From positions 1-58,374 of the forward strand of contig CADECW010000030.1 in the NCBI GenBank assembly GCA_902825855.1: a stretch of 58,374 nt of DNA. Direction: 5' to 3'. Under the pieces are notes generated by a model. That model ran no database searches, was not told the DNA's origin, and saw only the letters and a program-made list of their open reading frames with translations. Below, piece by piece: positions 16,723-26,654 of the stretch. This stretch comes from an uncultured Rhodospirillales bacterium (GTDB lineage: Bacteria > Pseudomonadota > Alphaproteobacteria > Reyranellales > Reyranellaceae). Within the stretch, counting starts at the first letter, position 1, and every line of letters starts with the position of its first letter. The position numbers were made by a program, and so were the translations under genes.

Positions 16723-16737
16723 GGTCGGTTTCCTCAC

Positions 16738-16956
16738 TTACCTGTTGTCGCCAATCGCACTGCCGCCAAGATAGCCGACCGCGCCACCGATCAGGCCGGC
16801 GCCGACCACCGCGCCGAAGCTGCCGCCGGCAACGGCCGCGATACCGGTGCCCAGAGCTGCGCCGGTCACCGCCCCCTTCTGGCCCATCGTCATGTTCTCG
16901 CAGCCGCCGAGGAACCCGGCCACGACGAGGAGTGCAAGGATTTTCGTTTTGATCAT
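16738..16956 (-). CDS. glycine-zipper lipoprotein
   Basis: This 72-residue envelope lipoprotein has a lipobox FLGGC with the modified Cys at 19, followed by a glycine/alanine zipper (GAVTGAALGTGIAAVAGGSFGAV and onward) that can pack as helical hairpins in a membrane. It is similar in form to OmpA-like and Rickettsia 17-kDa-type glycine-zipper proteins. AGGAG precedes ATG 16956. It is the first gene of a pair with the HdeA-like gene. Function unknown; a structural or stress role is inference. Confidence 0.8.
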   Translation of the reverse strand: MIKTKILALLVVAGFLGGCENMTMGQKGAVTGAALGTGIAAVAGGSFGAVVGAGLIGGAVGYLGGSAIGDNR

Positions 16957-17039
16957 GGTCTGCTCCTGCTTGTAGTCGCGCTGGCCATCTCCCGCCGCCT
17001 TGAAGCCAGACGTCGCATATTCAAGTTCGCCTTTGTTTA

Positions 17040-17059
17040 GTGGCCAATGATGTGGCCAC
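17040..17059. repeat. inverted repeat GTGGCCA-N6-TGGCCAC
   Basis: A perfect 7-bp inverted repeat lies in the 138-bp gap between the end of the cyclase gene and the start of the lipoprotein gene, both on the minus strand. It may terminate the cyclase transcript or act as an operator for the lipoprotein/HdeA pair; the sequence does not decide. The rest of the gap shows nothing else recognisable. Confidence 0.4.
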
Positions 17060-17094
17060 ACACTAGCCATAGAGTAAGCGCCCCGTCCAGCGCA

Positions 17095-18957
17095 TCACGC
17101 CAGGCGATAGACCTCGACCGGATCATCGTGGCCCTTGACCATCCGCCGCTCCGGCTTGAGCGAACCGAGACCAAGCGCATCGTGGTCTCGGACGGCGCCG
17201 ACGGTGCTGCCGCTCGCCAGCACGACGATGTCCTCGCCATCCTTCATGAAGTCCTTGCCGAGTTGCTCGAAGCGTTGGGCGATGTTCACCGTATCGCCGA
17301 CCACGGTGAAGTTCACACGGCCCGGCGCCCCGATATTGCCGACTACGACAGGGCCCGAATGAAGCCCGATGCGCACGCGGATCGGCGGCTGGCCGGCGGC
17401 GCGACGCATGGCATTATCCTCGGCGATGACGCGCGCGATTGCCAGCGCCGCCCGCACCGCATGGTCGGCATGGTCTTCCATGCGCGACAGCCCACCCCAT
17501 ACCGCCATCACGGCGTCGCCGATGTACTTGTCGATCACACCCTGCTCGTGGTCGATGCAGGCACCGAGCAGGGCGAAGTGATGGTTCAGGAGTTCGGCAG
17601 TCTGCTGCTCCGGCAAGTCCTCGGCCTGCGGCGTGAACTCGACGATATCGCTGAACATCACCGTGACGTTGCGGCGGCGTGAGCGCACCGCGTCCTCGCC
17701 AAGCTCCATCAACCGGAACACCAGGCGGTGCGGCACGTAAGCGCCGAACCACTTGAGGGCGCCGCGCGCCTTGTCGAGGCTGTGGCCGGCATCGTCGATT
17801 TCGCGCAGCCGCGAGCTGCGATGGAACGGCTGGTCGAATTCCAGGCGCTCGATCGACTCGGCAGCCGAGGTGATGGTGCGGATCGAGCGCGCCATGGAGA
17901 GCCCGATGATCAGCGCCAGCAGTGCCGCGACCGCAAGGGTCGCGCCGCCGACGATGGCGCCGTTGGTCAGCCGATCCAGGTCGCTCGCGGCGTCTGCCAG
18001 CGGAAAGTATTGCCCGACCAGCCAGGGCTCGGGGCTATAGCCTTCCAGCTTGCGGTAGACGAACACCCAGCGTCGCCCCTCGGCCTCGACGACATGTCCT
18101 ATGTCGCCGAGACCGCGGCCGAGCAACGGGTTGCGGATGGGCGGCGACCAGATCCGCGCCAGCACGGGATCGTCGACTTCCGTGACGGTCGGCAATTCAC
18201 GCTCGGCGCTGAGGCCCAAACCATGTGGATCGACCAGGCGACGATGCGCCAGCACGCGGTCGCGGCCGACCAGGATGAAGTATCGGCCCTCGCTTTCATG
18301 GCTCGCCTCGCCGATCAGCAGCGACAGGTCGCCGAGCGCCACGGTAGCCATCAGGCCGCCGATGAAAGCATCGTCGATGCGTCGGATCGGAGTGCGCACA
18401 TTCAGCACCGGCTGCTTCAAAGCCTCGTCCCAGAACAGCGCCCCCCAGAAGGTCACGTGCGAAGTCTGCAATTGGCGGAAGCGCTCCAGTCCGCGCGGAA
18501 GGTCGGCGAGCGAGATGGTGTCGCGGATCACCTGACCGTCGGGACGGCGGCTGACGCGCACCAACTTGAGGTCGAAAGTGGCGAAGGCGGCACTGGATAT
18601 CGCCGGTACCTGGGTCATCATGACCCACAGCGCCTCGCGCATGTCGACCGCCGAGTTGATGTCGAGGCGGCCGCTGCCGGCCAGCGCGGCCACCATCTGC
18701 AGACGATCGGTGACGGCATCCAGCTTGATCTTGATCGACGCCACCTGGGCATCGACGACACGGCCCGCGCGGTCGAGGACGAACTTCTCGGCGGTGTTGG
18801 TGGCGCCGGCCAGCACCACGATGTAGGCGATGCCCGAAATCAACGACAGCGAGATGAAGGCAAGCGCCAGCGCTGCGATCAGCGGCAGGCGAAGGCGCTG
18901 TCTTGCCGCGGCTCCATTTGAGGTCAGGGTCGTCACGTCCGGAACATCAATCGTCAC
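17095..18957 (-). CDS. membrane-bound class III adenylate cyclase
   Basis: This 620-residue protein makes cAMP at the inner membrane. The first membrane helix is at about 25-52, a periplasmic sensor region of about 280 residues (Cache/CHASE-like) follows, and a second helix at about 333-359 leads to a HAMP-like linker. The C-terminal cyclase domain (about 423-600) has the first metal Asp in VMFSDIVEF, the adenine-selecting Lys and second Asp region in KYIGDAVMAVWG, and the Asn/Arg transition-state motif in GDTVNIAQRF, so catalysis looks intact. The GTG start at 18957 lies in a 21-bp tandem duplication that creates a second identical GTG seven codons later. Confidence 0.9.
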   Translation of the reverse strand: MTIDVPDVTTLTSNGAAARQRLRLPLIAALALAFISLSLISGIAYIVVLAGATNTAEKFVLDRAGRVVDAQVASIKIKLDAVTDRLQMVAALAGSGRLDINSAVDMREALWVMMTQVPAISSAAFATFDLKLVRVSRRPDGQVIRDTISLADLPRGLERFRQLQTSHVTFWGALFWDEALKQPVLNVRTPIRRIDDAFIGGLMATVALGDLSLLIGEASHESEGRYFILVGRDRVLAHRRLVDPHGLGLSAERELPTVTEVDDPVLARIWSPPIRNPLLGRGLGDIGHVVEAEGRRWVFVYRKLEGYSPEPWLVGQYFPLADAASDLDRLTNGAIVGGATLAVAALLALIIGLSMARSIRTITSAAESIERLEFDQPFHRSSRLREIDDAGHSLDKARGALKWFGAYVPHRLVFRLMELGEDAVRSRRRNVTVMFSDIVEFTPQAEDLPEQQTAELLNHHFALLGACIDHEQGVIDKYIGDAVMAVWGGLSRMEDHADHAVRAALAIARVIAEDNAMRRAAGQPPIRVRIGLHSGPVVVGNIGAPGRVNFTVVGDTVNIAQRFEQLGKDFMKDGEDIVVLASGSTVGAVRDHDALGLGSLKPERRMVKGHDDPVEVYRLA

Positions 18958-18968
18958 GTCCGGAACAT
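18930..18968. repeat. 21-bp tandem duplication at the cyclase start
   Basis: The 18-bp unit TCGTCACGTCCGGAACAT occurs at 18930-18947 and again at 18951-18968, separated by CAA. On the minus strand this places two GTG start codons (18957 and 18936) in the same context and the same frame. Slippage or recent duplication is the likely origin. Confidence 0.85.
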
Positions 18969-18996
18969 ACTACGTCGTTCAAGGCGTGAGTTCGCC

Positions 18997-19023
18997 TCCC
19001 CTGCGCGGAAGCCGCGCAGGGGA
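18997..19023. terminator. strong hairpin between pckA and the cyclase gene
   Basis: A perfect 12-bp GC-rich stem, TCCCCTGCGCGG-AAG-CCGCGCAGGGGA, begins 13 nt after the pckA stop in the direction of pckA transcription and 40 nt before the cyclase start. No T-run follows. It is a good candidate for ending pckA transcription or protecting the 3' end of its mRNA. Confidence 0.6.
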
Positions 19024-19036
19024 AGCATGTCATCAC

Positions 19037-20644
<1,608 letters not shown>

Positions 20645-20814
20645 GGCGTTTCTCCTGTTTTCGACAAAATACAGCGCAACTTTAACTAGTCGGACCTATG
20701 CGCTACTGGGACCAATTTGGGGTGGCAAGGGGCCCCGCGCGCCTGCGACAGTTTAGTGACGAGGAATATGTGGATCAGATTTTGCAGCCGCGAACAAGAT
20801 GCCGCGCCGCGGAA

Positions 20815-21531
20815 TCATACTGCCCTGGCCTTGGCGACCAACGCCACCAGCACTTTGCGAGCCTCGGAGGCCGCGGCCAATGGGGCGTCGAAAGCCAGCC
20901 GAGCCACCTGCCCGCTGTGCCGCAGATCGATCCCCTCGGCGTCGATTCCGGTCATGCGCCACTCGCCGCCCGACAGGCCCAGCAGCTTGGCGGCGTAAAG
21001 CTGCACCGCATCGGCATGGTCCTCGTTCATATGATTGACGATGTCCTCCTCGCCGTCGACCAGGCCGCTGGCAGGTACCGCGTTCAGTTCGGCGGCGGAG
21101 AGCCATCTGATCCTTCCAAAGCCCGCCACCAGATGGGCGCGCTCGACCGTCACCCGATAGAAGTGGAAATCGTTGAACCCCGCATACATCTTGGCGTCGG
21201 GATGGCGAGCCAGGAAACGGCGAGCCAGACGGGCGTCGTCGTTGCGCACCGCGTGGCCGACCAGTGTCACCCGCGGCCCGGTCAGGGGCTGGTCGAGGCC
21301 ATGGGTGCCGTCGAACAACAGCGATACTCGATCGTCGCCGACAATGGCCCTGGCATGTTCGGCCAGGTCGCTCAGCAGCAGGATCGGCGACAGGTCATGG
21401 TCGACCGAGACCAGCACCAGGGAGGCATAGGGCCAGCTTCCCCCCTCGACGGGGAGGGCCGTCGCCAGGGCGGCGCGGTCGACACCACGCACCAAGTCGC
21501 GGATGCGACGTGACATGTCTTCGGATTGCAT
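20815..21531 (-). CDS. HugZ-like FMN-binding split-barrel/DUF2470 protein
   Basis: The 238-residue protein has an N-terminal pyridoxamine-phosphate-oxidase-like split barrel (about 8-150; [28 protein letters not shown]) and a C-terminal DUF2470 domain (about 160-238) with the HMNEDHADA motif. This architecture is that of HugZ/HutZ heme-utilisation proteins and of related general-stress FMN proteins. ATG 21531 is taken as the start; ATG 21516 is a close alternative and neither has a strong ribosome site. It diverges from chvI and precedes pckA by 170 nt on the same strand. Heme breakdown is possible, but no heme transporter is nearby. Confidence 0.82.
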   Translation of the reverse strand: MQSEDMSRRIRDLVRGVDRAALATALPVEGGSWPYASLVLVSVDHDLSPILLLSDLAEHARAIVGDDRVSLLFDGTHGLDQPLTGPRVTLVGHAVRNDDARLARRFLARHPDAKMYAGFNDFHFYRVTVERAHLVAGFGRIRWLSAAELNAVPASGLVDGEEDIVNHMNEDHADAVQLYAAKLLGLSGGEWRMTGIDAEGIDLRHSGQVARLAFDAPLAAASEARKVLVALVAKARAV

Positions 21532-21652
21532 GATTTTTATGGCCAGGAGCCAAAAGCGCCTTATTTCACTCACATCGATGGCAGATTGGGGCGGCGGCGG
21601 CAACGACCCGGTCTGTGGTACCATTGCCCGCCCCGACAGGAGAAGCAACGCC

Positions 21653-22348
21653 GTGCGCAAAAACATCGCCCTTGTTGACGACGACCGCAACATCCTGACT
21701 TCCGTGTCGATGCTGCTCGAAGCCGAAGGGTTCCAGATCAAGACCTACAATGACGGCGCCTCGGCTCTGGAGGGGCTGAACCAGGCCCCGCCCGACCTCG
21801 GCATCTTCGACATCAAGATGCCGCGCATGGACGGCATGGAGCTGCTCAACCGCATCCGCAAGACCCAGCAGTTCCCGGTGATCTTCCTGACCTCGAAGGA
21901 CGAGGAGATCGACGAGGTGCTGGGCCTGCGCATGGGCGCCGACGATTTCATCCGCAAGCCGTTCTCCCAGCGGCTGCTGTTGGAGCGCATCCGCGCCGTG
22001 CTGCGACGCGCAGACTCCGGGGGCGCCAAGGGCGAGGCCGCTGCCGAGCGCATCGTCCGCGGCGAACTGGTGCTCGATCCCTCCCGCCATCAGTGCACCT
22101 GGAAGGGCAAGGAGGTACACCTCACGGTCACCGAGTTCCTCCTGCTGAAGTCGCTCGCCGAGCGGCCGGGTCACGTGAAGAACCGGGACCAGCTGATGGA
22201 TGCGGCCTACGGCGAGACGATCTACGTCGACGACCGCACGATCGACAGCCACATCAAGCGCGTGCGCCGCAAGTTCCGCGAGGTCGACGGCGAATTCGAG
22301 CAGATCGAAACGCTTTATGGCATCGGATATCGATACCGCGACTCCTGA
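21653..22348 (+). CDS. chvI: response regulator ChvI (OmpR family)
   Basis: This DNA-binding regulator is phosphorylated by ChvG and controls envelope, acid and exopolysaccharide responses in alphaproteobacteria. The receiver domain has Asp10/Asp11, phospho-acceptor Asp53 in [10 protein letters not shown], Thr in FLTSKDEE and Lys in IRKPF. A winged-helix output domain covers about 130-230 ([18 protein letters not shown]). The GTG start at 21653 is supported by CAGGAGAAG 7 nt upstream, while earlier in-frame codons precede the receiver fold by an unneeded 50 residues. The length is 231. The kinase gene overlaps its end by 32 nt. Confidence 0.95.
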   Translation: MRKNIALVDDDRNILTSVSMLLEAEGFQIKTYNDGASALEGLNQAPPDLGIFDIKMPRMDGMELLNRIRKTQQFPVIFLTSKDEEIDEVLGLRMGADDFIRKPFSQRLLLERIRAVLRRADSGGAKGEAAAERIVRGELVLDPSRHQCTWKGKEVHLTVTEFLLLKSLAERPGHVKNRDQLMDAAYGETIYVDDRTIDSHIKRVRRKFREVDGEFEQIETLYGIGYRYRDS

Positions 22349-24083
22349 GCCCGGACGACGGTTCGGACTGCAGGGTCTGCGGGCACGGATCGCCGCGGCG
22401 CTGGGGCACCGCGACGAGCTGTCGACGCGCGCCGCCTCGAGTGAGACGCCGTCGTTGCTGCGACGCCGGCGCAGCGCGGCGCGGCGCTATTCGCCGCTCA
22501 CCCGCCGCATCCTGCTGCTGAACATCATTCCGGTCGCGCTGCTTACCCTGGGAGCCGTCTACCTCAGCGACTACGAAGACGAGTTGATAGACGCCGAGCT
22601 CGCCTCGCTCGCCGTGCAGGGCGAGATGGTCGCGGCCGGCATCGGCGAGGTCGCCGTCGCCGGCGGCGAAACCACGGTCAACCGCCTCGATGCCGACGCC
22701 GCCCGCCAGCTTCTCACCCGGCTGGTCCGTCCGACCGGCGTTCGCGCCCGCCTGTTCAGCGAGACCGGTGAGCTTCTGGGTGATTCCGCCATTCTGAGCG
22801 ACGCCAGTCGCATCCATGTCATGCCCCTGCCGCCGCTGCAGGATCTGCCCACGGTCGAACCGCACTGGCGCGACAGGATCGGCGACTGGATCGCCCGCCA
22901 GCTCTCGCGTGCCGACCGTTTCCCCGAATATGTCGAGCGCGCCGTGCCGACGGTGCGCGACTTCCCCGAGGCGGCGAGCGCCTTGCGCGGCTTCAATGCC
23001 TCGGCCGTGCGCGTGTCGTCCGACGGCATGCTGATCCTGAGCGCCGCCGTGCCGGTGCAGCGCTACAAGCAGGTGTTGGGCGCGCTGATGCTGACGCGCG
23101 ACAACCGTGCCATCGCCGCGTCGCTGCGCGAGGTGCGCTACGACATGATGGTGATCGCCGCGGCGGCACTCGGCATCACCGTGCTGCTGTCGCTTTACCT
23201 TGCGGGCACCATCACCCAGCCGATCGTGCGGTTGGCTCGCGCCGCCGACGACGTGCGGCTGGCACGCGAGAGCCGGCCCGAGATCCCCGATCTCGGCAAG
23301 CGCGGCGACGAGATCGGCGACCTTAACGATGCCCTGCGCTCGATGACCGACGCGCTGTGGCAGCGCATCAACACCATCGAGAGCTTCGCCGCCGACGTGG
23401 CGCACGAGCTCAAGAATCCGTTGACCTCACTCAGATCGGCGATCGAGGTTGCGGCGCGGCCCAACCTCGAGCCGGAGCGGCGCGAAAAGCTGATGGGTAT
23501 CGTGCTTGACGACATCAACCGGCTGAACCGGCTGATCACCGATATCTCCGAGGCTTCGCGCCTCGATGCCGAACTGATGCGTGGCGAGGTCAAGCAGGTC
23601 GACCTCAACGCGCTGCTCGGCGACATGGTCAACCACCATGCCGCGACGGCGGTGCAGAAGGGCGGGGTCGAGGTCGAGTATCGGCTGGCGACCAACCCGC
23701 CGTTCATGGCGCATGGCCATGACGGACGCTACGGCCAGGTGTTTCGCAACGTCATCGACAACGCGATCTCCTTCAGCCCGTCGGGCTCGAAGATCGTGGT
23801 CGAGCTCGGTCGCGCGCCGCGCAGCGGGCCGTTCATCGTCACCATCGACGACCAGGGACCGGGCATTCCCGAGGACAATCTCGAATCGATCTTCGAGCGC
23901 TTCTATTCCGAGCGGCCGACCGAGCATTTCGGCCAGCATTCGGGCTTGGGCCTCTCGATCTGCCGCCAGATCATGGAGACCTACGGCGGCGCGATCTCGG
24001 CCTCCAACCGCCGTGCGCCGGACGGCCGCGTGCTGGGAGCGCGCTTCACCGTTCGCGTCCCGGCCGGCAGCGGCCGGAAGTGA
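22317..24083 (+). CDS. chvG: sensor histidine kinase ChvG
   Basis: This inner-membrane kinase is the partner of ChvI. A 60-residue basic cytoplasmic head precedes the first membrane helix (about 65-83). The periplasmic sensor covers about 84-275, the second helix about 277-300, and a HAMP domain follows. HisKA has phospho-acceptor His363 in [15 protein letters not shown], and the HATPase domain has [18 protein letters not shown] and [11 protein letters not shown] boxes. The length is 588 residues. ATG 22317 overlaps chvI, which implies coupled translation; a later start is possible because the head is poorly conserved. Confidence 0.94.
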   Translation: MASDIDTATPEPGRRFGLQGLRARIAAALGHRDELSTRAASSETPSLLRRRRSAARRYSPLTRRILLLNIIPVALLTLGAVYLSDYEDELIDAELASLAVQGEMVAAGIGEVAVAGGETTVNRLDADAARQLLTRLVRPTGVRARLFSETGELLGDSAILSDASRIHVMPLPPLQDLPTVEPHWRDRIGDWIARQLSRADRFPEYVERAVPTVRDFPEAASALRGFNASAVRVSSDGMLILSAAVPVQRYKQVLGALMLTRDNRAIAASLREVRYDMMVIAAAALGITVLLSLYLAGTITQPIVRLARAADDVRLARESRPEIPDLGKRGDEIGDLNDALRSMTDALWQRINTIESFAADVAHELKNPLTSLRSAIEVAARPNLEPERREKLMGIVLDDINRLNRLITDISEASRLDAELMRGEVKQVDLNALLGDMVNHHAATAVQKGGVEVEYRLATNPPFMAHGHDGRYGQVFRNVIDNAISFSPSGSKIVVELGRAPRSGPFIVTIDDQGPGIPEDNLESIFERFYSERPTEHFGQHSGLGLSICRQIMETYGGAISASNRRAPDGRVLGARFTVRVPAGSGRK

Positions 24084-24114
24084 TCACGGTCATCATTGTC
24101 GGAGCCGGAATACC

Positions 24115-24555
24115 ATGAGCCGCGTCCACGCAACGTGCGTGGCCCTGCGCCACGGCCGATCGTGGCGCGCGGTGCTGCTGCGCGGGCCATCAGGGGCCGG
24201 CAAATCCGATCTCGCGCTACGTCTGATGGAGACCGGTTGGCGTCTGGTGGCGGACGACCAGACCGACCTCAGCCGCCGGGGCAGGCAGGTGATCGCCACC
24301 GTACCGGCGCGCATAGCCGGAATGATCGAAGCGCGCGGGCTCGGCATAGTAAAAGTCGGCCGTGATCAACTGGTGAGACGGGTGCCGGTCGCCCTGCTGG
24401 TCGATCTCGCCCAGGCCGAGTTCATCGAACGATTGCCCGAGCCCGCGAGCGAGTCTGTCCTGGGGATCGAACTGCCGGTCGTTACACTGGCGCCGTTCGA
24501 GGCGTCCGCCTCTGCAAAGTTGCGCCTTGCCTTGGCGCAAATCGCCGACGCATGA
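24115..24555 (+). CDS. hprK: short HPr kinase/phosphorylase (catalytic domain only)
   Basis: This enzyme phosphorylates and dephosphorylates HPr on a serine. At 146 residues it is the short alphaproteobacterial form that lacks the N-terminal domain of Gram-positive HprK. Walker A GPSGAGKS (24-31) and the downstream IEARGLGIVKV signature are intact. It lies 31 nt after chvG and 16 nt before rapZ, the usual alphaproteobacterial order linking ChvIG with the PTS phosphorelay. Its target serine is visible in the HPr gene 1.4 kb downstream. Confidence 0.93.
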   Translation: MSRVHATCVALRHGRSWRAVLLRGPSGAGKSDLALRLMETGWRLVADDQTDLSRRGRQVIATVPARIAGMIEARGLGIVKVGRDQLVRRVPVALLVDLAQAEFIERLPEPASESVLGIELPVVTLAPFEASASAKLRLALAQIADA

Positions 24556-24571
24556 TCGCGACGCTCAGACC

Positions 24572-25513
24572 ATGCCCGACAGCCCGGCAACCTCGACCGC
24601 CACTGACCAGCGCGACACGCGACGTCCGTTCGTGCTGGTGACGGGTCTGAGCGGTGCCGGCCGTGGTACAGCGCTCGGGGCCCTCGAGGACATGGGCTAC
24701 GTGGCTGTGGACAACGTGCCGTTGCCGCTGCTCGGCGATCTGATGCGCTCGACCGCCGGCAGCCCCGGCGAGATGGCGGCGCCCCTCGCGTTCGGCGTCG
24801 ACACCCGTACTTACGGCTTCGAGCCGCAAGACCTGGTGCGGCGCGTCCACGACCTTCGTCTACGTTCCGATATCGCCGTCCGACTGCTATTCCTCGACTG
24901 CGACAGCGAGACATTGCAACGGCGCTACACCGAGTCGCGGCGGCCGCATCCGCTGGCACCCGACCGGCCGGTGAAGGACGGTATCGGGGAGGAGCGCAAG
25001 CAGCTCCGCCGGATGCGCGATTCCGCCGACGTCGTGATCGACACCTCGGCGCTCTCACCGCATGTCTTCAAGCAGCTCCTGGTCGGCCACTTCTCTCTGG
25101 GCCGCAGCCTCGGCACGCGACTTTCGGTCATGTCGTTTTCCTATCGCCGCGGGCTGCCGCGCGAAGCCGACCTGGTGTTCGATGTGCGCTTTCTGAAGAA
25201 CCCACACTATGAGCCGGCCCTGAAGCCGTTGACCGGGCGCAACCGGGCGGTCGCCGCCTTCGTCGCCAGCGATCCTGGCTATCGGCCGTTTATCGATTCG
25301 CTCAAGAGTCTGGTCGGGCCGCTGCTGCCCCGTTTCGACGTCGAGGGCAAGAGCTATTTGACCATCGCCATCGGCTGTACGGGTGGCCGGCACCGGTCGG
25401 TGACGGTGGCCGAGGAGCTGGCAGGGTGGTTGCGCGGCGCCGGCCGCTCGGTCACTCTCTCGCATCGGGACGCCGAGGCAGCCGGGGAGGCTGGGGCTGT
25501 CGGTGCAAAGTAG
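24572..25513 (+). CDS. rapZ: RapZ/YvcJ family nucleotide-binding protein
   Basis: RapZ proteins bind nucleotides and RNA; in enterobacteria RapZ steers decay of the small RNA GlmZ and so glucosamine-6-phosphate synthase. The 313 residues contain the N-terminal P-loop region and the C-terminal RNA-binding signature AIGCTGGRHRSVTVAEEL (about 266-283). The P-loop reads GLSGAGRGT (25-33), so the Lys-Ser/Thr of a standard Walker A is Arg31-Gly32. The following ALEDMGYVAVDNVP is normal. ATG 24572 is chosen because the domain begins at about residue 20; an upstream in-frame ATG at 24527 lies inside hprK. An RNA target in this organism is unknown. Confidence 0.92.
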   Translation: MPDSPATSTATDQRDTRRPFVLVTGLSGAGRGTALGALEDMGYVAVDNVPLPLLGDLMRSTAGSPGEMAAPLAFGVDTRTYGFEPQDLVRRVHDLRLRSDIAVRLLFLDCDSETLQRRYTESRRPHPLAPDRPVKDGIGEERKQLRRMRDSADVVIDTSALSPHVFKQLLVGHFSLGRSLGTRLSVMSFSYRRGLPREADLVFDVRFLKNPHYEPALKPLTGRNRAVAAFVASDPGYRPFIDSLKSLVGPLLPRFDVEGKSYLTIAIGCTGGRHRSVTVAEELAGWLRGAGRSVTLSHRDAEAAGEAGAVGAK

Positions 25514-25522
25514 AGAATTCGA

Positions 25523-25927
25523 ATGATTGGCATCGTACTGGTCACGCACGGCAATCTGGCGCGTGAATTCATTGCCGCTCTGGAACATGTCGTTGGGCCA
25601 CAGCAATGCGTCGCTGCAGTCTGCATCGGCGCCGACGACGACATGGAAAAGCGGCGCGCCGAGATCCTGGAGAGCGCCAAGGCCTGCGACACCGGCGATG
25701 GCGTGATCGTGCTGACCGACATGTTCGGTGGCACGCCGTCAAACCTCGCTATCTCGATCATGGAACAGGCGCACATCGAGGTGCTGGCCGGCGTCAACCT
25801 GCCGATGCTGGTGAAGCTCGCCTCGGTGCGCGCCCGGCCGATCGCCGAGGCCGTGCGCATGGCGCAGGAGGCGGGCCGCAAGTACATCACCGTCGCGTCG
25901 CGCATTCTGGCCAAGGAAGCTTCGTGA
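25523..25927 (+). CDS. PTS EIIA component, mannose/fructose family
   Basis: This 134-residue cytosolic protein carries the phosphoryl group on His9 in VLVTHGN. The GVIVLTDMFGGTPSNLA segment (about 60-76) is the family signature. In alphaproteobacteria this EIIA (often called EIIA-Man or PtsM) has no membrane partner and serves as a regulatory acceptor from HPr. It starts 9 nt after rapZ with AGAG upstream. Its stop overlaps the HPr start codon (GTGA). Confidence 0.94.
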   Translation: MIGIVLVTHGNLAREFIAALEHVVGPQQCVAAVCIGADDDMEKRRAEILESAKACDTGDGVIVLTDMFGGTPSNLAISIMEQAHIEVLAGVNLPMLVKLASVRARPIAEAVRMAQEAGRKYITVASRILAKEAS

Positions 25928-26223
25928 CGGACGGCACCGCGGACGCAAGCATCGGAGCGCTGCGGCGCACTCTCCCCATCGCCAACAAGCGCGGCCTGCA
26001 CGCGCGAGCCGCCGCCAAGTTCGTGCGCACCGTGGGCCAGTTCGACGCGATGGTGCGTGTCTCCTTCAAAGGGCAGGAAGTATCCGGCCTCTCCATCATG
26101 GGCCTGATGATGCTGGCCGCCGGCATCGGCAGCGAGATCGAGGTTTCCTGCTCAGGCCTCCAGGCAGCGGACGCCATGGCCGCGCTGTCGGCCCTGGTCG
26201 AAGGCAAGTTCGGCGAGGAATAG
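25924..26223 (+). CDS. ptsH: phosphocarrier protein HPr
   Basis: HPr passes phosphate from enzyme I to EIIA and is the substrate of HprK. The active His26 lies in NKRGLHARAAAKFV, and the regulatory serine is Ser57 in VSGLSIMGLMML, so both phosphorylation sites are present. The GTG start at 25924 overlaps the EIIA stop by 4 nt, implying coupling. The length is 99 residues with a short N-terminal extension typical of this branch. Enzyme I is not in the window. A repeat-rich gap follows. Confidence 0.94.
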   Translation: MTDGTADASIGALRRTLPIANKRGLHARAAAKFVRTVGQFDAMVRVSFKGQEVSGLSIMGLMMLAAGIGSEIEVSCSGLQAADAMAALSALVEGKFGEE

Positions 26224-26248
26224 CGCCGCACTTCGGCACGTGGTCCGC

Positions 26249-26359
26249 GTCATCCCGAGCGAAGCCGCCCGAAGGGTCGAGGGACCTCTTTTTGTCGACG
26301 CATCAAAAGAGCAGGTCCCTCCGCTTCACCTCGCTGCGCTCGGCTCCGGTCGGGATGAC
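26249..26359. repeat. hairpin-forming intergenic repeat, copy 1
   Basis: This 111-bp element begins GTCATCCCGAGCGAAGC and ends CGGTCGGGATGAC, so its termini are inverted repeats. An inner pair, GAGGGACCT and AGGTCCCTC, flanks a centre containing GTCGACGCATC. It would fold into a long imperfect hairpin as DNA or RNA. It sits just after ptsH. Two more copies are at 26373-26481 and 58234-58352. It carries no gene; the open frames through it are by-products. Confidence 0.9.
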
Positions 26360-26372
26360 GGTATAAACTCCC

Positions 26373-26481
26373 GTCATCCCGAGCGAAGCCGCCCGGAGGG
26401 CGGCGTAGTCGAGGGACCTCTTCTTGTCGACGCACCAACAGAACAGGTCCCTCCACTTCGCTTCGCTCCGGTCGGGATGAC
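26373..26481. repeat. hairpin-forming intergenic repeat, copy 2
   Basis: This second copy, 109 bp, follows copy 1 after 13 bp in the same orientation. Compared with copy 1 it has GGCGGCGTAGTC in the left part and a shortened right part (CTTCGCTTCGCTCCGG). The outer GTCATCCCGA/TCGGGATGAC and inner GGGACC/GGTCCC arms are kept. The remaining gap up to the ahcY promoter (26482-26560) shows nothing else. Confidence 0.9.
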
Positions 26482-26568
26482 GGGTGAGATAGTTCGACCC
26501 AGTCAGCCCTACGACCGCGTCTGACAGCCTGCATAAAGCCCGGGGCATATCGCCATAAATTCTTGCTT

Positions 26569-26613
26569 ATATGCGCATATGGCGCGTTGAGGCGGTGTCG
26601 GGCCGCTGATAAT
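26569..26613 (+). promoter_or_regulatory. candidate ahcY promoter with palindrome
   Basis: A perfect 12-bp palindrome ATATGCGCATAT (26569-26580) stands out in an AT-richer patch. Downstream are TTGAGG (26587-26592) and GATAAT (26608-26613), 15 bp apart, a plausible -35/-10 pair 42 nt before the ahcY start. The palindrome could be an operator; ArsR-family SahR-type regulators are known to control ahcY in proteobacteria, but I cannot match this site to their motif. Confidence 0.45.
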
Positions 26614-26654
26614 ACACCGCCTCGTTTCACGCACGAGATTGCCGGGAGCACCAG

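Noticed and set aside
20645..20814. Small open frames in the gap between pckA and the HugZ-like gene
   Set aside because: They lack ribosome sites and conserved content; the stretch is better read as the pckA promoter and leader region.
26249..26481. Possible CRISPR array
   Set aside because: There are only two adjacent copies of about 110 bp with a 13-bp gap; this is a hairpin repeat, not short repeats with uniform spacers, and no cas genes are present.
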